Assembly: GCF_051401765.1 (NCBI RefSeq)
Contig: NC_135067.1
Location: forward strand, 21,633,501 to 21,697,500
Direction of reading: 5' to 3'
DNA: 64,000 bases
Source: Calliopsis andreniformis
Lineage: Eukaryota > Arthropoda > Insecta > Hymenoptera > Andrenidae
A model generated the notes under the pieces. That model searched no databases, was not told where the DNA came from, and saw nothing but the letters and a program-made list of their open reading frames with translations. Below, in pieces: positions 13,553-25,439 of this stretch (the first letter of the stretch is position 1; each line of letters opens with the position of its first letter). A program made the translations under genes and the position numbers.

Positions 13553-16500
13553 GGAAGGCGCGTCGGCAGCTCGAAGCTTATCGTGAACCGCGCGACACGG
13601 CGCGGCTGCCAAGATCGGTTCGCGCGATTCCCTCGTTCGACGCTCTCGCCCGAATCGCTGTCGTCTCCGTTCAGATTCATCACGCAATCCTTGTCGAAGA
13701 TCACTATCTGGTGAGCGAGCCGGTGATCTTGGACTACCGTTAATCCCAGGATCGAGGCGTTCGAAGCGCGAGGAAACAAGGGGCCCAGCCCGGCTGGAAA
13801 TTAAAGCTTTCGACTGGCAAAGACGGAAGAAAGACCCAATTATAGCGAGGCACGCAGTAAAGTGGCTATTAGAGATTGAGACGCGCGTCGGTCGATTTAC
13901 GAATCCGTCGAGTCATCCGAATTCGATCCCACTGTGCTGAGACCGTCCCTCGGCCAAGAGACTAGAACCTAAGAGACTACAACTATGGGGCAGAGGCGCT
14001 ACAGGCGATCGACCAGTCGAGATTCTTTCAGTCGAGCAAAGGAAACCGCGATGAAGCAGCGTCGAAATACGATGAGCGAGTGAAGAGCGATCGAGTCGAC
14101 GCAGATCATCACTGATTCGTATTTACCCTGAGGAAGATCGAGGCGGGACGGATAGGTGAGGAAAGCGCGTCGGAGAGCCGGCTGGCTGATACCCGATGTA
14201 AAATCAAAGCAGTGGCTTTTTGCTCGTGTCGGTGGTCGCGGTAGTCGGCATCGCGACGTCGAAGCTGCTCCCGCATCGCGTTCCCCGCCGATCCGCCGAT
14301 CCGCCTCTCTCTCTCTCTCTGCTCCCTCGCGGAGAGTTGTGTAGTCACCGTGGAGCCATTATCCCACCAGCAAGTGGGTTTATTAGGAACGCAGCGGGGG
14401 TGGCCTCCGGGTAAGATCGGCACCAACAGCAACAACACCGTGAATCGGTCAGCCTCGTTACCGCTATCCTCCTCTTTTTTTCTATCCAACCTCCCCTGTC
14501 TCACCCTCTGCTCGGTCCATTATTACGAACAATTATTAATGGCCGACGGGCTTTTGCCTCGCCTCGTCAGTCCAGCGATCGAGAGGCCGAAGTGAGAAGC
14601 TGTCGGCTGCTACCGGTCAGCCTAGACGCCTCGGCCAATTTGTTCGCCAGCCCGCCGAGACACGGCAGCCTTTAAACTTTCGCAATTCACTGCCGGCTAT
14701 TTCAGCCTGGATCTACCAGCGCCTCGTTGGACATCCACGCGGGACATTTCCAGGGCGATCCGACTAACGATACGGTCCCGGCCTCTCCTGCGGGCCTATT
14801 ACCTGCCGGCTCACGATTTTCGGTGGATTCTGACGCTGCGAGGTGAATGACGCCCATGAAAATAGTTTACGACTTGGGGTTATGGGAATGGTCGACTGGG
14901 AGCTTCCAAACCGCAAAATCTGATTCGGTATCTATTAGTCTTGTATTTAAATTGGTCTCTTTAGAGAGAGGAGGGTATTAATACACTCTGCTGTTGCTAT
15001 TTTTTGACGTAGCATGTTCACGTTCACTGTATCGAAAATTCTTAGAATAGGTGCAGAATTCTGTTCGTGTCGATTGATGAAGCAACTCGCTAAATTCCTA
15101 TCGAACGAAGAAAGTATTTTCGTGTTCGCGCCTAATGCAACGCGGAATGTCGAGACAATCGATCGAGAAGAAAGGAGTTGCTACCGCCAGGCCAGTTGCT
15201 ACCGCGGTCGTGCTTTCGCCGTGGGGCCAGTCAGCGCGGTGACTATTCAAATATAAGAGATCGATCTTTTGACGCAATCGAACCGGCCGATTCGCGTCAC
15301 CGTCCAGCGAGCTAACATCGTTACACGGTGTCGTGTCCCCTGAGACGTCCGAGGGGGGGACAAAGGGGCGATTATCGCGTGCTTTTGAAACCGGCCACGT
15401 CCACTGAATGGAAACAATCGGTCGACGCTAGCTAAAGTCTCTGTGAGCGTCGCTCCCGGCGAGCCTGATGTTTCAACTTTTCTCTGCCACGCCAGCCGGA
15501 ATCTTGGACACCGAGTTATATCGACAGGCCGATACGTGTCGACACGAGCGGCGAGCTCGTTGGCGAGCGAGAAGAAACGGTAGCGGCGCGGGAGCACGAA
15601 AGCTGAGAGCGGGCAGGGAAAGAGAGGCAGGCCGAGTCAGGCGGAGAAGCAGACAGCGATAGTCGGTGGTTCTGCCGCGGCGCGGACTCGTCGAACGCTC
15701 CTCAAGTCTGGTTGATCGTTATTAGTCGGTAGAACATGGACAAGACCGACCAATGCAACACCGAAAACAAGAAGAAGAGGAGCTGAGGACGGAAAGGGAG
15801 GCAGAAGCGAGCAGAAAGGCGAGAAACCGAAAGAGAAGACGGAAGAAAAAAAGAGAAGGGCGAGAGGGAGAAGGAACGAGGCTGGGCCGAGGAGGAGAGG
15901 AAGGCATTGTTCGATGGTTGGATCCTGTGGAACCCTCCCGCTGCGCAAGTTATTTGCCACGATTCTCCTTCATGATTTTTACTCTAATTTGTAACGACAG
16001 GAACGGAGCACGCGAGCCGCATTCCTACTATCTCGATCCTTCTCCCTGCCCTGCCGACGACCGACCCTCCTTCTCCCTCTTCCCTCACTCTGACCGGATC
16101 GGGAGCATCGGTTCGAGAACAACCTCTGCCTACTATTCTCGGCCCGTCCATCGGGGGCCCCGGGAACAGCGAAACGGCCCACAATAGCCTCCCTATGATT
16201 TCGGTAGCGGTGTTTTTTGTCAGCGGCAAACAAGAGGCTGCCATGGTTAGCCTTGATCGATGGCTGAACTTAGCTGAGTAAGCCTCCGTTTAATTAATTC
16301 TTTAATTACTTTCCCCCGGACGGTGGGAAGAGAGGGGTCCATCGAGCCGATTCCAGATCACCGATACGGATATACCCCATCACACGGTAGCGGTCGCCGT
16401 GATATGCTATCTCCACGTCTCAGGCTCGCTACCGACTCCTCAGCTCCCTCGAAAATTCTACGTCTACGTGTATCCTGCCAGAACTATGCTCAGCGGCCGA

Positions 16501-18555
16501 CAACAGCCTCCTAAGTATAAAAATGACTGAAACGATGTGCCTTCGGCTAATGAGGAAAGCTATCCTCTCACCCAACGGGTGAGTCATTAGTCTCCGATGT
16601 ATTAAACAATAATTCCATGTCTATGAAGCAAAATATCGTAAGTCAAATTCTCAAAAGATAGGATCTCGTGCCTGAAGACGTTGCGGCTGAGCAATACCTG
16701 TGGACCGAATTAAAATAGTATCTATCACAGGTGATGTAGGTAATAGCAAGGTGACTAAAACCAATGACAATGAGAACGCACGCGTCGCGTATTCGGGTAG
16801 CCAGGCTACGCGATATTTACCACAACACGGGGACACCCGTAGCATTCGTTATGCATGGTGTGTTCATCCGTCAAGGTGGTTAGCACGCAGGGGGCCCGTG
16901 CGGCGCGAAGAAAAGGGCCACGTCGTAAAATTCGGCAGGGTAGTCGATCATTGTTCTCGAGGCTCGGGCCATTGCACCTCTCCCCTTTCTCCCCATCCCG
17001 CTGTCTACCCACCCCTTCCCTCGGGTAGCAGGTCGTTTCTTTCGAGCACGTTTTCACTCGTTCCTTTTAATAGCAGAAATTACTTATTCAGCATCCTCGC
17101 GGACAGACCGATCTCGCGAAACGATCCCTGGCAAAGTGGCGGCGAAACGACAGCATTAGCGGACCACTAACGATAATAGAGCGGTGAACGAGGGATTAAG
17201 GAATATTGAGTGTCGCAACCGTGGCGCGCACGCAGGATAATAAGTGCGAGAAAAAGCGATCGCGGAGCGATGTTCTGCTGATCCTTCCGGGTAAACGCAT
17301 TGCATACCATCGCACGCACAGTTCTGCTTTTTATGGCAGACTACCGTGCCTCTGAACGATCGGACCGCTTCCGTTCGCCTTTTCGAGAATGCCCGGATGC
17401 AACGCCTTTGGAACGGTACCCTTCGACGTGCAACTGCATCTCCACGATCGGTGCACTGAGTCTTTCGATAATATGCTTCGACTACGATGAAAGTGCTACG
17501 ACGATTTGCTCGATTAGTAATGAAGTACGACTTGAAGCTCGTGAAAGAACGATAACACAAAGAGTCGATTGAGTTTAGGGAAGACACCTATACAAGATAG
17601 TTGACATCAGGATAAACACTATAGCGCAATTGTGCTGTCTGCAATTGAAGGGGTTGTCAAGCAAACGTGGGTTCCACGTTAAACGAGGAATTATTTATGA
17701 GGTACAGTTTCCACTTACTCAATGATATCAGTACGGCCCCTTAGTGGAATTATGGGATCACGAAATACGCGTGGTGTATTATTCCACAGAAGGAATCATG
17801 AGTTTCTGTGAAAGTGATTACACGTATGTACAACTAATCGTATCGTCAATCGTCTGATATGTAAAATGAGGGTGTCCTCGATGTTTCCCCCTTACTCAAG
17901 ACCACAGACTTCAGGCACAGTCAACTCTGAAACGATATCGACATATCCCCCAATTCTCCCTGCAGAGCAGGCGCAAAAGAAATACCTCACACCCTGCCTC
18001 GTGGAATAACTTCTTATTTATCTGGATGATTACCATTCGCTTGCAGAGTTAACCCAATAAATTCGCGAACAATCTGCATACACCATCTGTTCCGACTACT
18101 ATCGCCTCCGCTTCAAGGATCGAACTCGATAGAAGATAATGCTGATAGCCGAGCGTAAAAATGCATCCTCAAGGCGAGCTACGGTAACCCCGTAAACAAG
18201 ACTCGAAATGATCTCGTGGCGAGCGTCGTAAGTATCGTCAGCACAGTCGGGTGACGAGGAGGACACGAGGAGGACACGAGGCGATCAGGTATTCACGCAG
18301 GAAGGCTCGCGGCACGGGCTCGGAACCCTAGCTCGCACGGGGCGCGCAATAACGTACCAGCAAACGTGACATTCGTTTCTCTTAATCACGCTGGCTTTCA
18401 ACAGGCCAACGGGGGCTGGCAAGGAAAATCATCGTGGACTGCGAAGCGCCTGGAAATTCAGCACGAGAGGTGTGCGAGCTGTTCACGTTTACGGCGAGGG
18501 CCGCGCGTGTTGGCGCTGGCTCTCGGGGGCTAAGGAGGCGTTAAGAGGGGCAGCG

Positions 18556-19093
18556 TCGTAAAATAAGTCGGCGACGTGCTAGATACCGGCTCAACGGCGC
18601 ATCGTAAAATCAGTCGGTGTCGGTGCAACGGCATAATTCTTCGGGCCCGAGCTCGACCCAGCGAGTTTCGCGAGCGTTTAACCACGGAGAGGAACGGTCG
18701 CTCCCAGCTCGGATGTGTAATTGTTCCGAGCAGATGTTCCCATTGACGAGGCTGTTGCGGTTCGAGCCGGCGACAAAAGTCGAATATCTTGCGTAAACGC
18801 GAAAACCGCGTCCTTTCTGTCGTCCATTTCGATCCAATTCCTCGCTTCCTCGAACGCCGTTTCTCTTCCGCTCGCAATATAATAAAGACACGCATTTCGA
18901 AACTGCCCTTTCACTTTCGGCTTAATTTCAACCTTTCGTTTTATCCCTGTGTTGCAAACTTCATCGACGGATAGAGAAGACACGCGATCTCCCGCTCTGA
19001 AGCAGAGAGGACACGCGGGGAGGAACGCGGAGTCGTAAAATTAGGCGAGCAACGCGCGATCGGGATAAGGCATTACACGAAGCCTCGTAAAAT
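18556..19093 (+). promoter_or_regulatory. Cluster of four TCGTAAAAT sites (candidate Hox/Caudal-type enhancer)
   Basis: TCGTAAAAT occurs at 18556, 18602, 19033 and 19085, all on the + strand. Variants are close by (GCGTAAAAG at 19326, GCGTAAAAA near 18154), and another exact copy lies at 16923. The reverse complement ATTTTACGA resembles the TTTTACGA-type sites described for Abdominal-B/Caudal homeodomains. Clustering is observed; enhancer function is inferred and untested. Confidence 0.3.
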
Positions 19094-20749
19094 TAGCTGC
19101 TATCGCTCGACAGATAATTTCTTGCCGACGACAAATTGTACGCGATCCAATCAGCGAGCTGCCGCGAGAAACAAGGTAGCCTTTTGAGTATGAAGCGGAG
19201 CAACTTCATCAGCTATGCATCTAAAGCTTGAAACGCCTGTCCCTGTTTTTGCCCGGGTCTATCCCCTGCTTCGAGGTTCGGAGAAATCGGCGAGGGAAAG
19301 AGACGAGGAGAAGGGAGAGCATCGAGCGTAAAAGTTAATCGAATGTTGAACCGCGGCCGTTTGGCGACTTTAAAGAGCTGCGCTGAGATGAACGGAATGA
19401 CATTTAAATACGATCGAATTCCAGGGAATCCGGCAGCTCGGGCGTCATAGAGGGCCTGCCAGAAAACGAATCATATTTCACGGTTCCAAAGGAGGGAACG
19501 CGACGGGTCCATCGGACCGCGGTAGGAGAGGACGCAGATGTCCGTGAAAAGGTAACGAAGGAAGCGACAGTTTTGATAATCGGTGTGCGCGTTCCGTATA
19601 ATGCCGACAAGAAGCGTAGCCGCCATCGTGTGCAGAAGATACGACACGACGCTTCTGCCCCCCGACTCGGGCTCATCGTCTCGATCTTCCCTTATCCGAG
19701 CGGGATCTAACTTCTATCGGTGGTCATCGCCGCGAGAGCCCACTTGTGTTTTCGAGTCGGCCCTCCCCGCGACGGGAGTGCACGAGCCTCAATGAAACTC
19801 CTCCGTTCGAAAGAACGACCGGGAAGAAAGGGATCCAGACGCCCCCGAGAAAATTGAAACGGACTGCTCTGTTGGATCGCCTCCCGAACCAGAGGAATTA
19901 AATAGCTACGGCAACGGAGCTCGGCATAGGCTGACAAGCGTCGATCGTCACGCGAGAATCCTTTAGAACAGCAGTTTCAGAAGCGAATCCTTCGGTGAGT
20001 AGAACTCGAGTCAGGTATCTATTGAAACACTCATCGGGAGGGCTACTGGAATGCAATCATATATACCAGTGAAAATTTGGACTGTTTTAACGCTGGGAAG
20101 ACTGGATGTAATGAATCCATCCCCTCTGGTATAGTAGAAACTGGATAAATTATTTACAACAAGATTGCTTTCCTCCGCAGTTCAGTGAAAAGATAATAAA
20201 GTGGTGCTCGAAGGAACGAAAGTTGAAGTAACACACGTAAAGTCCATGAATCTTTAATTGAATGTTCTAGTAAATACTTAAATAATTGATTGCGACGGTT
20301 CCCTATTCCTTGTAAAGATCTCTTTCATCGTGGAAACAGAATACTGTCTACTTTCCAAATTCTTCCTCACCCCTACCATGAATTTCCCCCCTTTCCTTTT
20401 TCCAGAAATAGGAATGTAATGGAGTTAAGGAAGAGCTCGGTCCGCGAAATTTCGAGGCAAATCGGCGGGGCTGCTGGCATGCACGATGACGGGATCGTCG
20501 ATGCTTGAAAGGAGAAGAGAAGGCAGGCACCGCCGAAGCCGCTTCTCTCCTCTTGCCTCCTTTGCCGGTCGGTGCTCGCCCCATCAGCCTTCAGCGTTCG
20601 CGTTCGCTTCGAGCTTGCGTGCCAGTCAGCATTGGCAAGTAATTTCTTGCACGCAATTGCCCGCTACTGGAATTGCCTGGTAGGCGACCTCAGTCCGTCA
20701 GTCATTTACTTTTTAAATCGAACCTGCCTACCTACCTCTACCTACCTGG

Positions 20750-20797
20750 CTGACTGGCTGCCTGACTGGCTGCCTGACTGGCTGCCTGACGGTCTGC
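20750..20797 (+). repeat. Four head-to-tail copies of a 12-bp unit
   Basis: CTGACTGGCTGC is repeated three times perfectly, followed by a fourth copy with two changes. A run of CTAC/CTACC units precedes it (about 20727-20747). A simple tandem array without a visible coding role. Confidence 0.85.
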
Positions 20798-23479
20798 CTC
20801 GCTCGTACACGCGTGTGCTCGGCCACCGCACGATTTCCCAACGTTAAAGCCAATCTCGTGATAAGCATCTTCCTCTTTCGCCAGCTTTCCTTTGACTCCC
20901 CGGAAACGCTCGAACCCCCGCTGGGATCGCGGCGGCTCGAGGGTGGAGGGAAGTCGTGTCAAATGTTCGAGCGCGTCCGCGGATTCGCGCGTTCACGTTG
21001 ATCACTCGGATCCTATTAGCCAAAGCTGATATCGCGTTACGTGCGGCTGGCACGCGTTAATTGGCGAAACGTTCCGTGCGATTTTCCAGAGGAAAAGCGA
21101 GGGAACGGGAGGTGGGTTACGCCGCGCTGCCACCTCTTACTTGTGGCTACGAAAGAAGGAATTATCGAGTGAATCGAAGGTACCAATGACGAATAATTGT
21201 ACGTTCGGCGGCGGTCGTTGCGTTTGCATTCATGCACGACAAGCCGACTGTCCAGGAAGAGGGAATCGAGGAGCAACACGAGTATATCTTAATCGTCTCT
21301 TGTTGTTGGCTTTCTAGACCGAGATCGTGGCGGCCTCGTGGGAACCTTCTATATCTCGCGCACAAAAGAGGATGCTGCCTCGCCCGCGAACATTCCTGAC
21401 CGTCAACCTCCTCTGACCTCGAATTCAATCGGAACGACCCTGCAGTAAAAAGCAGCGGTCATGAAAATCTTCGTTTCAGTACTTGAAGATGCTCAGAAGA
21501 CTGATAAGTGCGTGGGTGACGCTCGAGAATCGACGTGGAAGCTCGAGTGCGATTCTATGTCTAATAAATCGATCATCGCCGCCCCAGAAACTCCCAGTCG
21601 TGCAGGCCAAATCGTGGATAAAATCTGCGTGTACGTATGAGAAATTGGCCCTACATGATCCGCACTTAAACCGTGTTCGGCGTTCATCCACACCCCCAAG
21701 GGAAAACTCAACCCTTCACTGAATACAGGATAGGCGTAACGACCGCTCCAGATCTCCTCCTGTGATACATACACTGGCTCTTTTTGCCCACACGTCAAAT
21801 CGACGTAACCTGATTTCCCCGCTAATTTGATTTCCCTGGAAATCCTGGGGACCTCGGGGGAACGTTAAATTCTGGGATATCAGATTACGAAGCTGAGCTT
21901 TTTAACTGGGGAAGGAGAGAGTGAACCCGTTTAAAAACACTTGCTGAGATTTGATTTACCTTCTTTTATCGTTGAATGAGAATATCCCATTGTATAGGAC
22001 GTACATAATCCCTAATCCATAAGAAACATTATTGATCATGTGTAATACATTTAATATGGTTTCAGAATAGCGTAAGGAATTCTGTCGAACAGCGATATCA
22101 ATCGTCAGACTAATTAATCGCCTCAAGAACAAGAAGCTTGGAAGAAGAAGTCGAAAGTTCTTGTAGAACGACAGTGTCCGCTGTTCGAGATGTGATAAGA
22201 AGAAAAATGTCTAAGGCAACGCAGTCTCTGGTTAGGGAATCATTTGTCACGGTCTAATGTCTCTGTGAACGAGTTGCTTATCGCGTGACACTACGCCGCG
22301 ACCATTTTATTGCTTCTGCGTATTTGATCGCGGGATGGCGCCACGAACTGTATCAACAAATTACTTTTTAATAGTAAGTCATGAATTCCACACGCTACTA
22401 TTCGTAAATGCAAAGCGCGTCTGATTTGTCAAGTAATTAATTTGTAACGTAGATAGTATTCTAAGGAGGAGCAAAGATTGCTTATGTTGACGCGGCATTT
22501 TTAGAAGCCCACGTGCAGAGTAGAGTTGTGCTAACAATTTAAAATACTTCATTTTCATAGATATAAAAGGTTATCATGTTGAATGAACGTAGAACTTCTG
22601 TTTTCTCGAGTGAAACTATCGATACTGTAGCACTCAGGATTCACAAGTTTTGAAATTATTGTGTCCTCCTTGAAAAGGGAATTAAGGAATATCTTGAAAA
22701 ATATGAAGGTATGACGAAATTCGTCAAAGACGTCAAAGAATCGCTACTTTGAAACACTTCAGGTTACACTATGGGCAAATGGCACAATTTTAACTAAATA
22801 ATAAACATTACCAAAACCAGGATGTACCGCAAAAAACAACCTTGAAAGGTTATCATAAGATAAGAACGAAACGGCTCATACAGATATGAATTTTACTAGC
22901 GATCGTGACCGTGGATCCATAAAAAGGGAATAAAACATGAGAATCGCGAATAAATTATAGTTGATCAAGGATGCACTGATATGTTTTGCTCTCCAACATG
23001 AGGGATATTTCTCTCGATAGAATCCTTTCGAAAAGAAGAAAATACCTTCCCAATAAGAAGAACAATAGAACCATCGCGACAAGTGTCGTATAACTGATAA
23101 CGTCACGAATGCACTGGAACTGGTCGATAATCGGTAAATCCCCAGCGTGATAAGCATCTCTCGAATCTACGAGAAACGTCGCAGTATCAGCCAGTATCAG
23201 TTTTTATTGACATCGATACGGAGGTTGGCTAGCGATAAGGCATTCGGTCAACTCTCGCTAGACAAGGCTGCTCGCGGTCGACACGGTTCCCGCTTCTGTC
23301 CATCGTGTTTACGTCGATCAACACGAGCGTGGAGCAATGCGACCGCCACGATCCATCGATTCGACCAGTGGAAATAGGAATGCGACCGGTGGCCAAGTGA
23401 AATCTCGACGGTGATAGACCACGTTTTACGACGCGACCGAGGACTCGTAAAAATTCTTGATCCGTAGTGTCATCACGGG

Positions 23480-23487
23480 TTTAAATA
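23480..23487 (+). promoter_or_regulatory. TATA-like box of the first secapin-type gene
   Basis: TTTAAATA lies 165 bases upstream of the ATG at 23652. A start of transcription about 30 bases downstream would give a 5' UTR of about 140 bases. A similar box stands at a similar distance before the second peptide gene, which strengthens the call. Confidence 0.45.
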
Positions 23488-23651
23488 CAGTTCGTCATCG
23501 ATCCGCTTTGCTACTTTGTTTGCTGTGAATCGCGTAACACGGACGCTCGGAGCGACTGGACTCCTTGGAATCGCGATATTTCCATCGAAACTGTTGTCAT
23601 CAATCGCCACGCGTGACCCCGACTAGTTACGAGATAGAACTCCAATACAGC

Positions 23652-23861
23652 ATGAGACTCTCGTGGATCGTCGCGCTGACAGTGGCGCTTGTTTTGCTTC
23701 TGACTGTGGACACGACCGTCGCCGAGTCCTCGCCGAAAGGACAGAAGCGATTCGTACCATTCGAGAACGACAAAGTCGCGGCTGGATCTATTATCAACGT
23801 TCCTATCCAATGCCCGCCGGACAGGGTGAAGATAGGAAACCGATGCAGAGCTGTTTTTTAA
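23652..23861 (+). CDS. Secapin-like secreted peptide precursor
   Basis: The frame encodes a 69-residue precursor. Residues 1-24 form a strong signal peptide (hydrophobic core WIVALTVALVLLL, cleavage probably after TVA). A charged propeptide with a Lys-Arg site (QKR, residues 31-33) follows, then a C-terminal peptide with two cysteines, Cys54 and Cys65. Its pattern SIINVPIQCPP...NRCRAV closely matches secapin, a bee-venom peptide of about 25 residues with one disulfide; the ten-residue spacing between cysteines also fits. Family members are reported to be expressed in venom glands and other tissues and to inhibit serine proteases or microbes; whether this copy is a venom component cannot be told from sequence. 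An in-frame ATG lies upstream at 23565, but the codon at 23652 gives the signal peptide directly. The stop TAA is followed at once by a GTAAGT donor. Confidence 0.8.
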   Translation: MRLSWIVALTVALVLLLTVDTTVAESSPKGQKRFVPFENDKVAAGSIINVPIQCPPDRVKIGNRCRAVF

Positions 23862-24106
23862 GTAAGTATCATGCACTTCGTGAATGCATTCTATTTTAAG
23901 CTGCATTTGGAGTAAAATAAAGTTTCATGAAAGTAGAGAGATTTTAAAGAAAGATTGTTGTCACGTTTGATGCGTAGTAACAGTTCTGATAACTTGTATG
24001 AAATTATCAGTTGCTTAAGTATAATGAAAATATTAAAAATAAAAGACTATGTAAGTTAATGAAATTATAACTCAATTTTCTAATGTTTTTGTTACTTCTG
24101 TTCCAG
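23862..24106 (+). other. Apparent intron in the 3' UTR of the first secapin-like gene
   Basis: A consensus donor GTAAGTAT starts on the base after the TAA stop. A pyrimidine-rich acceptor (TTACTTCTGTTCCAG) ends at 24106. Candidate poly(A) signals AATAAA follow at 24352, 24466 and 24491. Splicing is inferred from the signals, not from transcripts. Confidence 0.5.
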
Positions 24107-24821
24107 ACATGAGTATTCTAATTAATTATTCCTGCTATAGCGATATATCGCTATTAGGGATACCTACGGTTAGTCTTAAAGAACCTACACAAGGTATATA
24201 CTTCTTCTCGAAGAGCGTCGTCGGTAAAGAAGTTGATGGAATAACTTATCCAATGAGCAAAATAATTTTACAATTATGAGTTCGATGAAAGGTAGATATA
24301 AATATAAATTAGGAGTAAACGATTTACACAGAACTGATATAAAACGATAAAAATAAACGCTCCTTATAAGATAACCTTAGATAACAAAAAGACCGATCTG
24401 CGCGATAATATCTGTAACAGGAAATTGCTTTATCGTGTGCTCGTAACTTATCGAAAGTTTCAACAAATAAAGAAATGTTTTGAAAATGTAAATAAATGGC
24501 CACCTTTATTTTAGTATATTATGCATTCTGTGTACCCCTCTCTGGTATATTTGGAAATAAGTACATGTTAAAAGAAAGTATTGTCATCAGTTAAACATGT
24601 TGGGATCTAGCTTGACGTGTACGGATAAGTACGCTACAATAGGTAAATCATTTTTACCAAGAAAACGTGTACGAATTAACCATTAATGAATCACATAAGT
24701 TAATTTTAAACCTGTTTTTTATTCAAAGAATTCGACGGTCATTAACCACCTTTTAATCTTAATTGACGTAAAAGTGTTTTACCCAAGTATCAAATCAAAA
24801 CCGCAGAATGCGTCAGTGAGA

Positions 24822-24828
24822 TATAAAT
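24822..24828 (+). promoter_or_regulatory. TATA box of the second secapin-type gene
   Basis: TATAAAT lies 174 bases upstream of the ATG at 24996, between the poly(A) signals of the previous gene and this ORF, so the peptide probably has its own promoter. Confidence 0.45.
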
Positions 24829-24995
24829 CAAACCGCAAATTAGCGCGAACAAAACAGAAGGGAGAAGGGCAAACACGCTAAAAGGAGGAAACATTGCTGG
24901 GGTGTTCATTGTCCTTTGAGTTTTTCGGTGCTCTGCTTCGTGGCAGAGTCTAACAAGAAGCTGCAAAGTTTAATTCGAAATCATTCGCAAGTTTT

Positions 24996-25163
24996 ATGCG
25001 CATGATGACACCGCTGCGCTTTCTCATTTTCGCCTTTATTTTGATGGTTCTAATCGCTGGAGGAAATTCGAAGCCCCTGACGTTACCACAAAGAAAACGC
25101 TCCTGCCCACCAGGATACAAACCGATTCCGAAACTGGGATGCAAGAAAGTTATAGTGACCTGA
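24996..25163 (+). CDS. Short secapin-related two-cysteine peptide precursor
   Basis: The 55-residue frame starts at ATG 24996 (further in-frame ATGs at 25002 and 25005) and ends with TGA. Residues 1-25 look like a signal peptide (FLIFAFILMVLIAGGNS). A short spacer leads to an Arg-Lys-Arg site at residues 33-35, after which a 20-residue peptide begins with SCPPGYKP and carries Cys37 and Cys49 and a basic, Val-rich end. The CPPG motif, the Cys-Lys/Arg-x-Val end and its position 1.1 kb after the secapin-like gene on the same strand suggest a diverged tandem duplicate. Cysteine spacing is 11 rather than 10, and the N-terminal IIxVP segment of secapin is absent, so it could be a distinct peptide family. 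Function and tissue are unknown. Confidence 0.65.
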   Translation: MRMMTPLRFLIFAFILMVLIAGGNSKPLTLPQRKRSCPPGYKPIPKLGCKKVIVT

Positions 25164-25175
25164 AGAAGTCTAATG

Positions 25176-25259
25176 GTAAACAATTATTGATCGAGAGAAG
25201 TCTTGCGTGTTAATTACTTCAAACTTATTCTAATACAGATAACTTATTTCTCGTTACAG
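25176..25259 (+). other. Apparent 3' UTR intron of the second peptide gene
   Basis: A GTAAAC donor lies 12 bases after the stop. The acceptor TTCTCGTTACAG ends at 25259, with an alternative AG at 25238. An AATAAA poly(A) signal follows at 25418. The position mirrors that in the neighbouring secapin-like gene. Confidence 0.4.
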
Positions 25260-25439
25260 TGATCCTTAAATATGGAGCTGTTATAAGCTATTCTTTAAGA
25301 GATAATCTAAGAAAGATTCGTCTACTCAATGGAAAAAGCATTAGCTCCCTGATGCCTTTATTTATTGTGTGATTTACCTGTTTATAATTATAGATGTCTA
25401 GTGTTTCATAAATGTAAAATAAATTATATTTTGTAGAAT

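Larger units (their letters stand above)
6908..23479. other. 16.5 kb gene-poor stretch, probably 3' UTR then cis-regulatory DNA
   Basis: Beyond the eyegone stop I find no ORF with recognisable domains plus splice signals. The first several hundred bases are probably its 3' UTR, but no AATAAA signal is visible close to the stop. An AT-rich homeodomain-type sequence (TAATTAATTAG) lies near 7350. From about 8 to 21 kb the DNA is rich in GC and CpG, with purine tracts (8.45-8.55, 15.76-15.9 kb) and pyrimidine tracts (10.75, 11.0-11.35 kb). From about 21.8 to 23.4 kb it becomes AT-richer. Open frames here overlap in several frames at once, which is expected of CpG-rich non-coding DNA. Long empty flanks are usual around developmental transcription factor genes, so a regulatory role is inferred. 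Confidence 0.5.
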
